A DNA stretch of 21,094 bases, from the NCBI GenBank assembly GCA_934153945.1, contig CAKPFM010000016.1:1-21094 (forward strand). The letters are read 5' to 3'. Origin of the DNA: an uncultured Bacilli bacterium. Its GTDB lineage: Bacteria; Bacillota_I; Bacilli_A; RF39; UBA660. The position numbers and the translations under genes are program-made. The notes beneath the pieces are model-generated. The model was given only the letters and a program-made list of their open reading frames with translations, was not told the DNA's origin and did no database searches. Positions 1 to 6,870 of this stretch are shown here, piece after piece; the first letter of the stretch is position 1, and each line of letters opens with the position of its first letter.

Positions 1-575
1 AATTTGAAATAAAAAATGATGTTGAATTGACTTATGAAGAACAAAAATTGTTTAACAGTGCTAAAGCAAAAATAAAATTATTATTAAATGATTCAAAAAA
101 ATTAGATATATTTTTGGGTGCTCAAGAGGGTTTCTTACAATTATATGAAGAAAAAGATCAAGAAACAGTACTAAAAATAGTAAATAGATTTAAAGTAACA
201 AGTCCTGATTATTATGAAGTAATATCAAAAAAATATAGTGGAGATAAATTTGAAATAAAAAATGATGTTGAATTGACTTATGAAGAACAAAAATTGTTTA
301 ACAGTGCTAAAGCAAAAATAAAAATATTATTAAATGATTCAAAGAAGTTAAATATATTTTTGAGTGCTCAAAATGGTTTCTTACAATTATATGAAGAAAA
401 AGATCAAGAAACAGTACTAAAAATAGTAGATATGTTTAAAGTAATGAATCCTAATTATTATGAAATCATATCAAAAAAATATAGTGGGGATAGATTTGAA
501 ATAAAAAATGTTGTCAAATTAACAAAAAAAGAACATACAATATTTAGCAATGCTAAAGTCAGAATAAATAGTCTA
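1..575 (+). repeat. Tandem repeat, period 246 bp
   Basis: The text beginning AATTTGAAATAAAAAATGAT at 1 recurs at 247 almost unchanged through the whole unit, and in degraded form from 493. The period is a multiple of three, so it adds 82-residue units to the protein without shifting frame. Confidence 0.9.
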
Positions 576-986
576 TTAACTGATAAACAAAAACTAATAA
601 TACTTTTAGCCGAAAAACAAGATTTGATATTAGAAAAACAAGAGTTCAAATGTAAATTTGATGAAAAGAATCTAAATTTATATATATCAAATTTGGATAA
701 AATTTCAAATGAAAGTGCAATTGAAGTGATTAATCAAATAGCTAAATATTACCCAAATAAAATAATTGATATTATAAATTCAAATTATATAAAAAATAAA
801 TTAAATTATTTAACTCAAAAAGAGCAAGCCTATATATATTTAAATTTACTAAGTTACAATATTCCTTCATTAACTAAGAAAAAAATATCACAAATACTAG
901 ATGTTGAAGAATTATTTTTGGACGAATATCAAATTATGACTTCTAACGATGATGTAAATGAATTAAATAAATTAATAAAAAAATAA
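3..986 (+). CDS. Tandem-repeat protein, 5' end outside window
   Basis: The reading frame is open from the left edge, so the true start lies outside; 327 codons are visible. The protein consists of tandem units of 82 residues (246 bp): DNA at 1, 247 and 493 begins the same unit. The first two are nearly identical in DNA and protein (each holds LTYEEQKLFNSAKAKIK and GFLQLYEEKDQETVLKIV), the third is diverged and leads into a unique C-terminus. Units look helical, lysine- and glutamate-rich, without membrane segments or a family I recognise. Near-identity at DNA level points to recent duplication or gene conversion. It ends just before a terminator and a tRNA-derived attachment site, so it is probably host rather than prophage. 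Function unknown. Confidence 0.8.
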   Translation, partial: FEIKNDVELTYEEQKLFNSAKAKIKLLLNDSKKLDIFLGAQEGFLQLYEEKDQETVLKIVNRFKVTSPDYYEVISKKYSGDKFEIKNDVELTYEEQKLFNSAKAKIKILLNDSKKLNIFLSAQNGFLQLYEEKDQETVLKIVDMFKVMNPNYYEIISKKYSGDRFEIKNVVKLTKKEHTIFSNAKVRINSLLTDKQKLIILLAEKQDLILEKQEFKCKFDEKNLNLYISNLDKISNESAIEVINQIAKYYPNKIIDIINSNYIKNKLNYLTQKEQAYIYLNLLSYNIPSLTKKKISQILDVEELFLDEYQIMTSNDDVNELNKLIKK

Positions 987-993
987 CAAAAAA

Positions 994-1019
994 ACCGTTG
1001 ATTAACAACGGTATTTTTT
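994..1019 (+). terminator. Rho-independent terminator of the repeat gene
   Basis: ACCGTTG (994-1000) pairs with CAACGGT (1006-1012) around loop ATTAA, followed by a T run to 1019. It lies 8 bases after the stop codon. Confidence 0.9.
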
Positions 1020-1024
1020 ATAAA

Positions 1025-1044
1025 TGGTGGACCCTGTAGGGATT
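1025..1044 (-). other. Probable attachment site: orphan 3' end of a tRNA gene
   Basis: Read on the minus strand this ends in CCTACAGGGTCCACCA: the 3' half of a T-stem (CCTAC), acceptor strand AGGGTCC, discriminator A and CCA. The sequence then diverges inside the T loop and no D or anticodon arm follows, so this is not a whole tRNA. It lies immediately downstream of the integrase stop and just after a host-like gene. This is the classic arrangement for a tyrosine integrase inserting into a tRNA 3' end: the displaced host 3' end stays on the integrase side, and the restored tRNA would be at the far end of the prophage, outside this window. The other att copy cannot be seen. Confidence 0.65.
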
Positions 1045-1110
1045 GATTATTTTGAACTGATTGTCTTTTTTTCTCTTATATATCAAGGCTTTTAAAAAAG
1101 TATATATATT

Positions 1111-2310
1111 TTAGTCTTGTTTTTGGTCTTGTTTTTCTTTTATATTATTTAATATTTCCAGGTTTGATTGATATACATTATCTAATAAATGTGCATAAGT
1201 TTCCATAGTTTCTCTTATACTTGCATGCCTTAATATTTTTGAAATAACTTCGACAGGTGTTTTTATAGATAATAACCAAGTTGCACAACTGTGCCTAAAA
1301 TCATGTATTCTAATGTGTTTATTAATATTTGCCAATTTAAAATATTTTTCTTTAGCATTTTCTAAAGCATGTGCAGATATTGGCTTTTTTCCACCAAAGA
1401 TATACCAATTATTATCAAATCCTTTTTTCTTTCTTAAATTTTCTATTAAATTAAATATTTTTTCATTGAGACTGTCATCTAAATCAATAGGTGCTTTTGA
1501 TGCAATTGTTTTGGGATCTTTTAAAATATTTTTTTTAGACATTGTATGATTAACAATTAATTGTTTCTTTTCATAATTATAATCACATATTCTAAATGCT
1601 CTAACTTCCCCAATACGAGGACCACGCGAAAATTCCAAATCAAAAAAAGTATTATATTTTAAATCTTTCTGACTGTACTTCATTAATTTTTGATATTCTT
1701 CAAAGTCTATTACATTGTAAGCTTTTTTACTTCTACTCATTTTTATTTCTTTTGGCGTGCCAATTTTACCACATTTTTTTACAAAATTATAAGAACAATA
1801 ATTATTAAGTATTGCATATTCTATCATAGCACTTATAGTATTATTTATTCTATTAAGTTGTAGTATAGAATAATTTTTCAATGTTTTTCCATGCTTATAT
1901 TTTTTATTTTTCATTTGTTTTTGAAATTCTTCATATATTGTTTTGTTAATTTTTTTAATATCCACATTTGGATATGTAATTACTTGATTTGTATTATCAT
2001 TTTCACAAAAATGATTTAACATCGTTTTTTTGTTGTAAATTGTATCACTGTCTAATTTACCAATTAATGAATCAATATATTCTTCTTTTAGCTCATGTAA
2101 TGTAATTGTCTTATTTTTTTTGTTAGTAAGATATGGAATATTTTTAATTTTATTTTCTTCCCATTCTGCTTCTTTTTTACCATCTCTTCCAATCCACAAT
2201 TTATTATGTCTTGTAATTTGCTTTTTATGACCTAAATCATCAGTTATATAAGTCCTTATATACCAACGCTTTTGTCCATTAACCAGTTCTTTTTCTGCAT
2301 ATACTGGCAT
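1111..2310 (-). CDS. int: Phage tyrosine integrase
   Basis: Site-specific tyrosine recombinase of 399 residues, a normal length for phage and ICE integrases; it joins attP and attB through a covalent 3'-phosphotyrosine. The N-terminal ~60 residues look like an arm-type DNA-binding domain (KRWYIRTYI...), a core-binding region spans ~70-190, and the catalytic domain follows. Visible catalytic residues are Arg in GPRIGEV (~230), H336 and R339 in HDFRH, H362 in LRHAS and the nucleophile Y372 in TYAHLL. The start is fixed by GAAGGAGG 10 bases upstream. A promoter with perfect spacing precedes it. The gene is last before the tRNA-derived attachment site and points toward it, as expected for an integrase at a prophage end. 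Confidence 0.95.
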   Translation of the reverse strand: MPVYAEKELVNGQKRWYIRTYITDDLGHKKQITRHNKLWIGRDGKKEAEWEENKIKNIPYLTNKKNKTITLHELKEEYIDSLIGKLDSDTIYNKKTMLNHFCENDNTNQVITYPNVDIKKINKTIYEEFQKQMKNKKYKHGKTLKNYSILQLNRINNTISAMIEYAILNNYCSYNFVKKCGKIGTPKEIKMSRSKKAYNVIDFEEYQKLMKYSQKDLKYNTFFDLEFSRGPRIGEVRAFRICDYNYEKKQLIVNHTMSKKNILKDPKTIASKAPIDLDDSLNEKIFNLIENLRKKKGFDNNWYIFGGKKPISAHALENAKEKYFKLANINKHIRIHDFRHSCATWLLSIKTPVEVISKILRHASIRETMETYAHLLDNVYQSNLEILNNIKEKQDQKQD

Positions 2311-2340
2311 ATTCTATTCCTCCTTCTGAATAGATACCTA

Positions 2341-2369
2341 ATAATATATCTATTTTATTTTTTTGTCAA
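2341..2369 (-). promoter_or_regulatory. Integrase promoter
   Basis: On the minus strand, -35 TTGACA (complement of 2364-2369) and -10 TATTAT (complement of 2341-2346) are separated by exactly 17 bases, about 30 bases upstream of the integrase start. Confidence 0.75.
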
Positions 2370-2384
2370 ATTGTCGAACAAACG

Positions 2385-2413
2385 TTTACTAAAAAGAACA
2401 TTTATTGTATAAT
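2385..2413 (+). promoter_or_regulatory. Rightward promoter of the mini-ORF pair
   Basis: TTTACT (2385-2390), a 17-base spacer and a perfect TATAAT (2408-2413). It faces away from the integrase promoter and reads into the palindrome at 2463 and the two small ORFs. The -35 is only partly consensus. Confidence 0.5.
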
Positions 2414-2462
2414 TATATTACCAATAAAATTACTCTTAAATCACTGGCATTTTTTGGTAATT

Positions 2463-2481
2463 TTTTCCAATGATTGGAAAA
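2463..2481. promoter_or_regulatory. Perfect palindrome, candidate operator
   Basis: TTTTCCAAT-G-ATTGGAAAA is a 19-base perfect inverted repeat between the rightward promoter and the first mini-ORF. Its short dyad form is typical of an HTH repressor site; which protein binds it is unknown. Confidence 0.45.
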
Positions 2482-2502
2482 TTATGGAAAGAAGGGGTAT
2501 AT

Positions 2503-2583
2503 ATGATGTATAATATTATTGTAGTAAATTGTATGAAGGACGTTGTATGTTGTAAAATCAGAATAAATAGGAGAGCAGTATGA
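2503..2583 (+). CDS. Mini-ORF, 26 residues
   Basis: ATG after GAAGGGG (5-6 base spacing) encodes 26 residues starting MMYNIIVVNCMKDVVCC and ending in a basic tail (RINRRAV). Its stop overlaps the next mini-ORF's ATG as ATGA, suggesting translational coupling. It may be a real small protein or a leader peptide controlling the next one. Three cysteines are the only notable feature. No family recognised. Confidence 0.4.
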   Translation: MMYNIIVVNCMKDVVCCKIRINRRAV

Positions 2584-2672
2584 CACTAATAAAATTATAC
2601 AAAGTGCTACAAGATGATTTGCTTGATGTATTTGTTGAATATATTAAAGCAAAAGAAAAGGCACTAAATTAA
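2580..2672 (+). CDS. Mini-ORF, 30 residues
   Basis: ATG preceded by AGGAG at about 6 bases encodes 30 residues, an amphipathic helix-like sequence (DDLLDVFVEYIKAKEKALN). It is coupled to the preceding mini-ORF by an ATGA overlap and stops inside a terminator hairpin shared with the convergent repressor gene. It lies between integrase and repressor, where phages often carry small excision or regulatory proteins, but nothing in the sequence identifies a function. Confidence 0.45.
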   Translation: MTLIKLYKVLQDDLLDVFVEYIKAKEKALN

Positions 2673-2692
2673 TTAGTGTCTTTATTTTTTTT
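2660..2692 (+). terminator. Terminator between mini-ORFs and repressor
   Basis: GGCACTAA pairs with TTAGTGTC around loop ATTAA (one G-U pair), followed by a T-rich tract on the plus strand. It separates the convergent mini-ORF and repressor transcripts; the tract overlaps the repressor's last codons. Confidence 0.7.
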
Positions 2693-3026
2693 CTTTTAAC
2701 ATTGCAACTATCTGCATTGCTTTTTTAAAATCTTCTTCTGACATATCATCAATGTTATAATCCCACATACCAGCTTCTTTTAAAGCTGTTTTTAATTTTT
2801 CTATTTTATCTACATCATCTTGAGTAAAATTTAGTAAATAATCTATTGTAACGCCAAAATATTGAGCTAGTTGTTTTACAATATCGAATGGTGGTTGAGT
2901 TATATTATTTTCCCAATTTGATATTGTTGTTTTACCAACTTTACAAAGTTCACCAATTTCTTCTTGTGTAAGATTATGTTCTTTACGCAATTCTTTTAAT
3001 CTATCACCAAACAGATGAATCACCAT
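2682..3026 (-). CDS. XRE-family phage repressor (cI-like)
   Basis: A 114-residue protein with an N-terminal Cro/C1-type helix-turn-helix at about residues 6-60 (GDRLKELRKEHNLTQEEIGE, then VGKTTISNWENN), followed by an acidic helical tail that probably dimerises. It has no peptidase domain, so it is a short repressor type not obviously self-cleaving. It sits between integrase and a rightward early promoter and is transcribed divergently from the lytic genes, the position of a lysogeny repressor. The start is uncertain: the ATG at 3026 directly abuts AAAGGG, and initiation a few codons later before LFGDRLKEL is possible. It probably autoregulates through the palindrome at 3038-3063. Confidence 0.85.
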   Translation of the reverse strand: MVIHLFGDRLKELRKEHNLTQEEIGELCKVGKTTISNWENNITQPPFDIVKQLAQYFGVTIDYLLNFTQDDVDKIEKLKTALKEAGMWDYNIDDMSEEDFKKAMQIVAMLKEKK

Positions 3027-3037
3027 CCCTTTAAATT

Positions 3038-3063
3038 TTTATATATACTTTAGTATATATAAA
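3038..3063. promoter_or_regulatory. Palindromic operator at the repressor promoter
   Basis: Two perfect 12-base arms (TTTATATATACT and its complement) flank a central TT. The site sits 12 bases upstream of the repressor ORF and touches a minus-strand -10 TATAAT (complement of 3063-3068), so a bound protein would block repressor transcription. The -35 of that promoter is weak. Confidence 0.55.
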
Positions 3064-3151
3064 TTATATCATAAAATCATATGAAATGTTGATATAAATT
3101 CAAATAATGTGAACAAATTCTAAAATAAATTTAAAAAAATTAAAAAATACA

Positions 3152-3180
3152 TTGACAAAGTCCAAGAAACTTGATATTAT
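3152..3180 (+). promoter_or_regulatory. Rightward early promoter
   Basis: TTGACA (3152-3157), exactly 17 bases, TATTAT (3175-3180). It diverges from the repressor and is the only strong promoter seen ahead of the early lytic operon. The nearest gene it can serve starts about 400 bases downstream. Confidence 0.8.
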
Positions 3181-3186
3181 GTGTAT

Positions 3187-3590
3187 GTAAGGTAGCAAGA
3201 GAAGATATCTTACAACTGATAAAGTGGTGCTAATAGCACAAAAAAAGAATAGGTTCAGACCTGAGAAATTTGAAACCTATCCTAATAAACGAGTGAGAAA
3301 TTATTCTCGAGAAATATTAACTTTCACAAGAGCAACATCTCTAATAGAAATATTTCCATTTCTTTTGAATAATAACTCTAATAGTAGAGCGATCAATATC
3401 GATCACCTCGTTCCTAGAACGACACAAGTTTTTCCCTTAGTGCTACTGTACTACTTATCACAAATGTATGTATAAGACAACACCTATGACAAGTAGTACA
3501 TTAATTGTACTATAAACACCTTGAAAAGTCAATAATTCGTTGATAATTAGGTGTTTTTCTTATACCAAAATTTAATAGAAAGGAGAATAT
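3187..3590 (+). promoter_or_regulatory. Long structured leader of the early operon
   Basis: About 370 bases separate the early promoter from the terminator-like stem before the first early gene. I see no convincing protein here. Hairpins are dense: ATAGGTT/AACCTAT around 3250-3280, GAGAA-ATTA-TTCTC, GATC arms around 3391-3404, CGTTC-CTA-GAACG, and a 10-bp pair TGTACTACTT (3447-3456) with AAGTAGTACA (3491-3500). A GTG-initiated frame at 3224-3475 crosses it but has no ribosome binding site and no protein-like composition. One possibility is a cis-acting RNA controlling read-through of the downstream stem. Confidence 0.45.
3514..3562 (+). terminator. Terminator or attenuator ahead of early genes
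   Basis: AAACACCT pairs with AGGTGTTT around a ~28-base loop and runs into a TTTTTCTT tract. It sits between the early promoter and the first early gene, so the early operon needs read-through, antitermination or another promoter. Confidence 0.55.
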
Positions 3591-3842
3591 ATGCAACAGA
3601 TAAAAACAATTGATAAACAATTCTATCGTGAATTTGGAAAGCAAATACGAAAAATTAGAGAACATCGTGGAATTACATTAAAAGAACTTTCTCAAGAGAC
3701 TGGATTATCTAGACCTTTGTTAGATCATTATGAATTGGGTTGTAGCAAAATAAAACCATCTAATTGGGAAAAAATAAGCTCTGCATTAAATATTAGTTCG
3801 AGTATAAAAATTGATGTTACATTAGGTTATTTAGATGTTTGA
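3591..3842 (+). CDS. XRE-family HTH regulator
   Basis: An 83-residue protein, essentially one Cro/C1-type helix-turn-helix: FGKQIRKIREHRGITLKELS, then TGLSRPLLDHYELG as the recognition region, then NWEKISSALNI. The start follows AAAGGAG with 7-base spacing. It is the first gene of the rightward early operon, where Cro-like regulators sit, and is followed with a small overlap by an acidic protein. A Cro-like or antirepressor role is inferred from position only. Confidence 0.8.
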   Translation: MQQIKTIDKQFYREFGKQIRKIREHRGITLKELSQETGLSRPLLDHYELGCSKIKPSNWEKISSALNISSSIKIDVTLGYLDV

Positions 3843-4101
3843 TACAGAAGATTTAACAAGCTATATTCCTGGATATGAACAATACCTTGATGAAATAGAA
3901 AAAGCAAATAATTATGAAGAACCATATGATTATGCGGATGAATATTATGAAGAATTTATTTTAAGAAAGGAGTTAGAAAATATGCGAAAAATTATTAATC
4001 CAAAAGATATGAATTTAACCTTTGAAGATTTATTTTATTTAGAAGATTATATTTGGAAAGGTGATAAATTAATCCCTGCAGAAATGATTGAAGGTGAGTA
4101 A
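3835..4101 (+). CDS. Acidic hypothetical protein
   Basis: An 88-residue, strongly acidic, tyrosine-rich protein (YEEPYDYADEYYEEF) that overlaps the end of the XRE gene by 8 bases and ends directly before the next ATG. The ribosome binding site of the annotated start is weak. A much better one (AAGGAG at about 3967-3972) precedes an in-frame ATG at 3982, so a 39-residue protein starting MRKIINPKDMNLTFEDLF may be made instead of, or as well as, the long form. No family recognised. Confidence 0.6.
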   Translation: MFDTEDLTSYIPGYEQYLDEIEKANNYEEPYDYADEYYEEFILRKELENMRKIINPKDMNLTFEDLFYLEDYIWKGDKLIPAEMIEGE

Positions 4102-4923
4102 ATGGAAAATTTACAACTAATAGATATTGCAGAAGATTTACTAATTTTAAACAGAAATACAATAGAAAACTTATTTAAATTAGAAAACTGTACAGATTGC
4201 GTTGCATTATATTTATTTTATTATAAGTTAGCTAAATGGCAAAAAACTGATACAGTGAAGGCAAATGACAGTTATGTTCAAAAAAGTTTGAAGTGGGGAA
4301 GAAATAAAATATTAAATACAAAACAAGCATTAAAGGATAACGGACTTATTGAAATAGTACAACGTAGAAATGATGGAAAAATAGATGGATGGTTTATAAA
4401 ACTTCATTATATTATTTCAAAAAAGGAACAAGAAGAAATTATTATTGAGCAAGAAGTCTCCAAACAAGAAGTCTCAAAATCTACTTGTGGTTTTGAAGAA
4501 ACAAATGCTTTAAGAAATAATATTAAATGCTTAAAGAAAGAAATAGAAATGCTTAAAGAAGAAAATAATAAACTTAACAGTTTATTAAAAGAAAGTGAAA
4601 ATTCATCTAATTTAGAAGCCTACAAAGAAATCGTTGGCTATATGAATGTAGTAAACGAACATCATAGATTTAATGTTAAAATCCCATTTTCTTATAAATA
4701 TCAATCTAAAGCAACTCAAAAATTAATTAATGCTAGATTAAGAGAAGGATATGATATCGAAGAATTTAAAGATGTCATTTGGTGGGGATATAAAAAGTTT
4801 GTAGAAAATGAATTTACAACTCAAAATGGTGAATCTAGTTATAAATATTTTAGACCATCAACATTGTTTTCATCAGAACATTTTGAAGCTTACTTGAATG
4901 AATATAGAGCAAACACACAATAA
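4102..4923 (+). CDS. Phage replication initiator, Phg_2220_C/DnaD-like
   Basis: A 273-residue protein. Residues 1-110 look like a winged-helix DNA-binding domain of the kind found in phage replication proteins (KWGRNKILNTKQALKDNGLIE). A coiled-coil linker follows at ~135-172. The C-terminal ~100 residues match the conserved phage C-terminal domain: IVGYMNVVNEHHRFNVKI, then INARLREGYDIEEFKDVI, then YFRPSTLFSSEHFEAYLNEY. Such proteins bind the phage origin and recruit the helicase, and the helicase gene follows at once, overlapping by 26 bases. The start directly follows the previous stop with GAAGGTGAG as binding site. The origin, often inside such genes, is not obvious. Confidence 0.85.
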   Translation: MENLQLIDIAEDLLILNRNTIENLFKLENCTDCVALYLFYYKLAKWQKTDTVKANDSYVQKSLKWGRNKILNTKQALKDNGLIEIVQRRNDGKIDGWFIKLHYIISKKEQEEIIIEQEVSKQEVSKSTCGFEETNALRNNIKCLKKEIEMLKEENNKLNSLLKESENSSNLEAYKEIVGYMNVVNEHHRFNVKIPFSYKYQSKATQKLINARLREGYDIEEFKDVIWWGYKKFVENEFTTQNGESSYKYFRPSTLFSSEHFEAYLNEYRANTQ

Positions 4924-6217
4924 TGTTGAATATCAAATATTTTCTTGTATCTTAATTCATCCAGAATTATTAAATGAAATTAGTTTTGATGAAAAATATT
5001 TTAAAAACAATAAAATTCTATCATGGTTTAAAAATCTTTATAAACAATATGGATATTTAGATACAGATTTAATACTTTCATCAACAAGTAATCATGACAA
5101 GGCTTTTCAATTTATTATGGAATGTGTAGATTGTGAAATTGATTATAGAAATGTTAAAGGTTATTACAAAAAATTAAAATCAGATTATTATAAAAGCAAA
5201 ATAAAGTTATATTTTGAAAGTATGGAACAAGATAAAATCGATTATAAAACATTTTGTAATGAAATGGCAATTATTAGTGTTGATGATAATGATAATTCAA
5301 ATTTACTTACTACAGAAGATATAAAGATTAATGTAGAAGTAGAAAGAGAGTATACAAATATATCTGAACTAGACTATCTCCTTAAAGGAATTGAATACGG
5401 AAAATTAAGCTTATGGAGTGGTATTACTAATCATGGTAAAACAACATTAATGATCCAATTTGCTAAAGAATGTTTAAAACAGCAAAAAAAAATATTTTAT
5501 TTTAGTGGAGAACAATCATCTAGTGAATTTAAGAATTATTTATATGTAGGAATGTGTGTAAAAAATCAGTTAGAGTTTATTACAGATAAACATAATTCTA
5601 AAATATATGATGTAAAGCCAAAAGATGAAGTTATAGAGTACTTTGATAATATTTATAAAAATAAATTATTTCTTTATGACAATGAAGTCACTAATAATAC
5701 AATCACAAATATGATTAAAACTATGGAATATGCATTTAAACAAGGCGTTAGGATATTTTTTATAGATAATTTTATGCAATTAGATAATAGTGAAAAACTA
5801 GAAGAACAAACAAAAATAGTCGAAATGTTTAAAAGATTTGCACGAGACAAGAATGTAATTATTAACCTTGTAGCGCATCCCCGTAAAACCCAATTTATGA
5901 AATGTAGATTGACAATATTTGATATAGCAGGAACTCAAAATATAGCAAATAAAAGTGCTAATATCTGTTCCATTATTAGAACAGATATATTACCTAGTAA
6001 CGAATATGATGAGATTGAAAGAGTCTTATTTAATTCAGGATATAACATTGAAAAATGTGATGGAATAGTTGAAGTTATTAAAACAAAGGGAAACAGTTGT
6101 AAAATGGTTGGACTAATTTATGACATAGATACTAAGACATATAAACAAGCTCCAAAATTAACAGAGCAAGAGAAAAAATACTTAGAAAATAAATTTAGTA
6201 AGAAGGGTGGAAGATAG
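4898..6217 (+). CDS. dnaB: DnaB-family replicative helicase
   Basis: A 439-residue hexameric-type helicase. The N-terminal ~100 residues resemble the DnaB primase-interacting domain (VEYQIFSCILIHPELLNEI). The RecA-like C-terminal domain starts near 150 with LDYLLKGIEYGKLSLWSG; Walker A is GITNHGKTT (175-183, K181) and Walker B is RIFFIDNF with D290. The HPRK segment (LVAHPRKT) and a Q/N-rich region (IAGTQNIANKSANIC) follow the DnaB order. The family unwinds DNA at the fork 5' to 3'. The gene overlaps the initiator gene, the usual initiator-helicase pair. The 4898 ATG has a weak binding site and may rely on coupling. No separate loader is seen. Confidence 0.9.
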   Translation: MNIEQTHNNVEYQIFSCILIHPELLNEISFDEKYFKNNKILSWFKNLYKQYGYLDTDLILSSTSNHDKAFQFIMECVDCEIDYRNVKGYYKKLKSDYYKSKIKLYFESMEQDKIDYKTFCNEMAIISVDDNDNSNLLTTEDIKINVEVEREYTNISELDYLLKGIEYGKLSLWSGITNHGKTTLMIQFAKECLKQQKKIFYFSGEQSSSEFKNYLYVGMCVKNQLEFITDKHNSKIYDVKPKDEVIEYFDNIYKNKLFLYDNEVTNNTITNMIKTMEYAFKQGVRIFFIDNFMQLDNSEKLEEQTKIVEMFKRFARDKNVIINLVAHPRKTQFMKCRLTIFDIAGTQNIANKSANICSIIRTDILPSNEYDEIERVLFNSGYNIEKCDGIVEVIKTKGNSCKMVGLIYDIDTKTYKQAPKLTEQEKKYLENKFSKKGGR

Positions 6218-6218
6218 A

Positions 6219-6554
6219 ATGATAGAATTGATTGATTTAAATCAATGGAAAAAACAAAAAGATATAATTTTCGAACTTCATCGTGAGTGGGGAATTAATA
6301 TTTCGTCAAGAGAGTGGAGAATACAAGTTGAAAAATGGAATAGAAAATTTGCTGACGGCACTGTTGATTATTATATAACTCATTCTAATTCAAAAGGATT
6401 TAAGTCTACTACTGACTATAAAGAGGCGAAAATAGCACGCAATGATTATCTTAAAAGAGCAATTAATATGTTAAAAAAAGCAAGGGAATGTGATAGAGCA
6501 TTTTTACAGCAAAATAATTATCAATATGATTTTGAAAAGGAAAATATTAAATGA
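6219..6554 (+). CDS. Hypothetical phage protein
   Basis: A 111-residue basic protein starting MIELIDLNQWKKQKDI. The ATG at 6219 is preferred over an in-frame GTG at 6207 because AGAAGGGTGG ends 8 bases before it. A helix-turn-helix-like beginning (ISSREWRIQVEKWNRKF) is followed by a VDYYITHSNSKGFKSTTDYK segment and a helical C-terminus. This resembles a common unannotated phage family near replication genes. Function unknown; DNA binding is possible. Its TGA overlaps the next ATG. Confidence 0.75.
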   Translation: MIELIDLNQWKKQKDIIFELHREWGINISSREWRIQVEKWNRKFADGTVDYYITHSNSKGFKSTTDYKEAKIARNDYLKRAINMLKKARECDRAFLQQNNYQYDFEKENIK

Positions 6555-6706
6555 AAACAGATAAAAAAATAACAAATAGCCAATTGAAAGAATTACTAAA
6601 AAATAATTCAGTAAGAAAAATAATTTATATGTATGTTGATGGAATAATCAAATTAAATTCTAAACAATTGGATTATTTATTGAATTTAGAACATGAAATA
6701 CTTTAA
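6551..6706 (+). CDS. Small hypothetical protein, 51 residues
   Basis: Starts MKTDKKITNSQLKELLKN, with its ATG overlapping the previous stop as ATGA and its end overlapping the next gene. It is short, helical and lysine-rich. Continuous coupling in the operon supports it being real. No family recognised. Confidence 0.55.
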   Translation: MKTDKKITNSQLKELLKNNSVRKIIYMYVDGIIKLNSKQLDYLLNLEHEIL

Positions 6707-6866
6707 TGAAAATATAGATTACAGCAAAGATTGGCTAATTCAAGAAATAATCAAAACTGATTTTGAACAGAAGAAAACAAATCAAATTCAATATGTAAAA
6801 ATGACTAAAATTGATTTATTAAAGTTAGTACAAAAATTTATAAAGTTAAATGAAAAAGGAGAGTGA
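6693..6866 (+). CDS. Small hypothetical protein, 57 residues
   Basis: Starts MKYFNENIDYSKDWLIQEII and ends with NEKGE, overlapping the previous gene by 14 bases. Its tail contains the ribosome binding site of the annealing-protein gene. Helical, with no known motif. Confidence 0.5.
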   Translation: MKYFNENIDYSKDWLIQEIIKTDFEQKKTNQIQYVKMTKIDLLKLVQKFIKLNEKGE

Positions 6867-6870
6867 AATA

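Noticed and set aside
1025..1110. Complete tRNA gene at the prophage edge
   Set aside because: Only the acceptor 3' strand and part of the T arm are present; no D or anticodon arm follows.
3241..3420. Minus-strand remnant of an IS30-like transposase HTH
   Set aside because: One frame reads FKRNGNISIRDVALVKVNIS followed by RE and a stop, faintly like an IS30 HTH, but it is short, broken by stops and has no inverted-repeat ends or further transposase motifs.
3224..3475. 83-codon GTG-initiated frame in the early leader
   Set aside because: No ribosome binding site, unlikely protein composition, and it crosses several perfect hairpins; better explained as untranslated leader.
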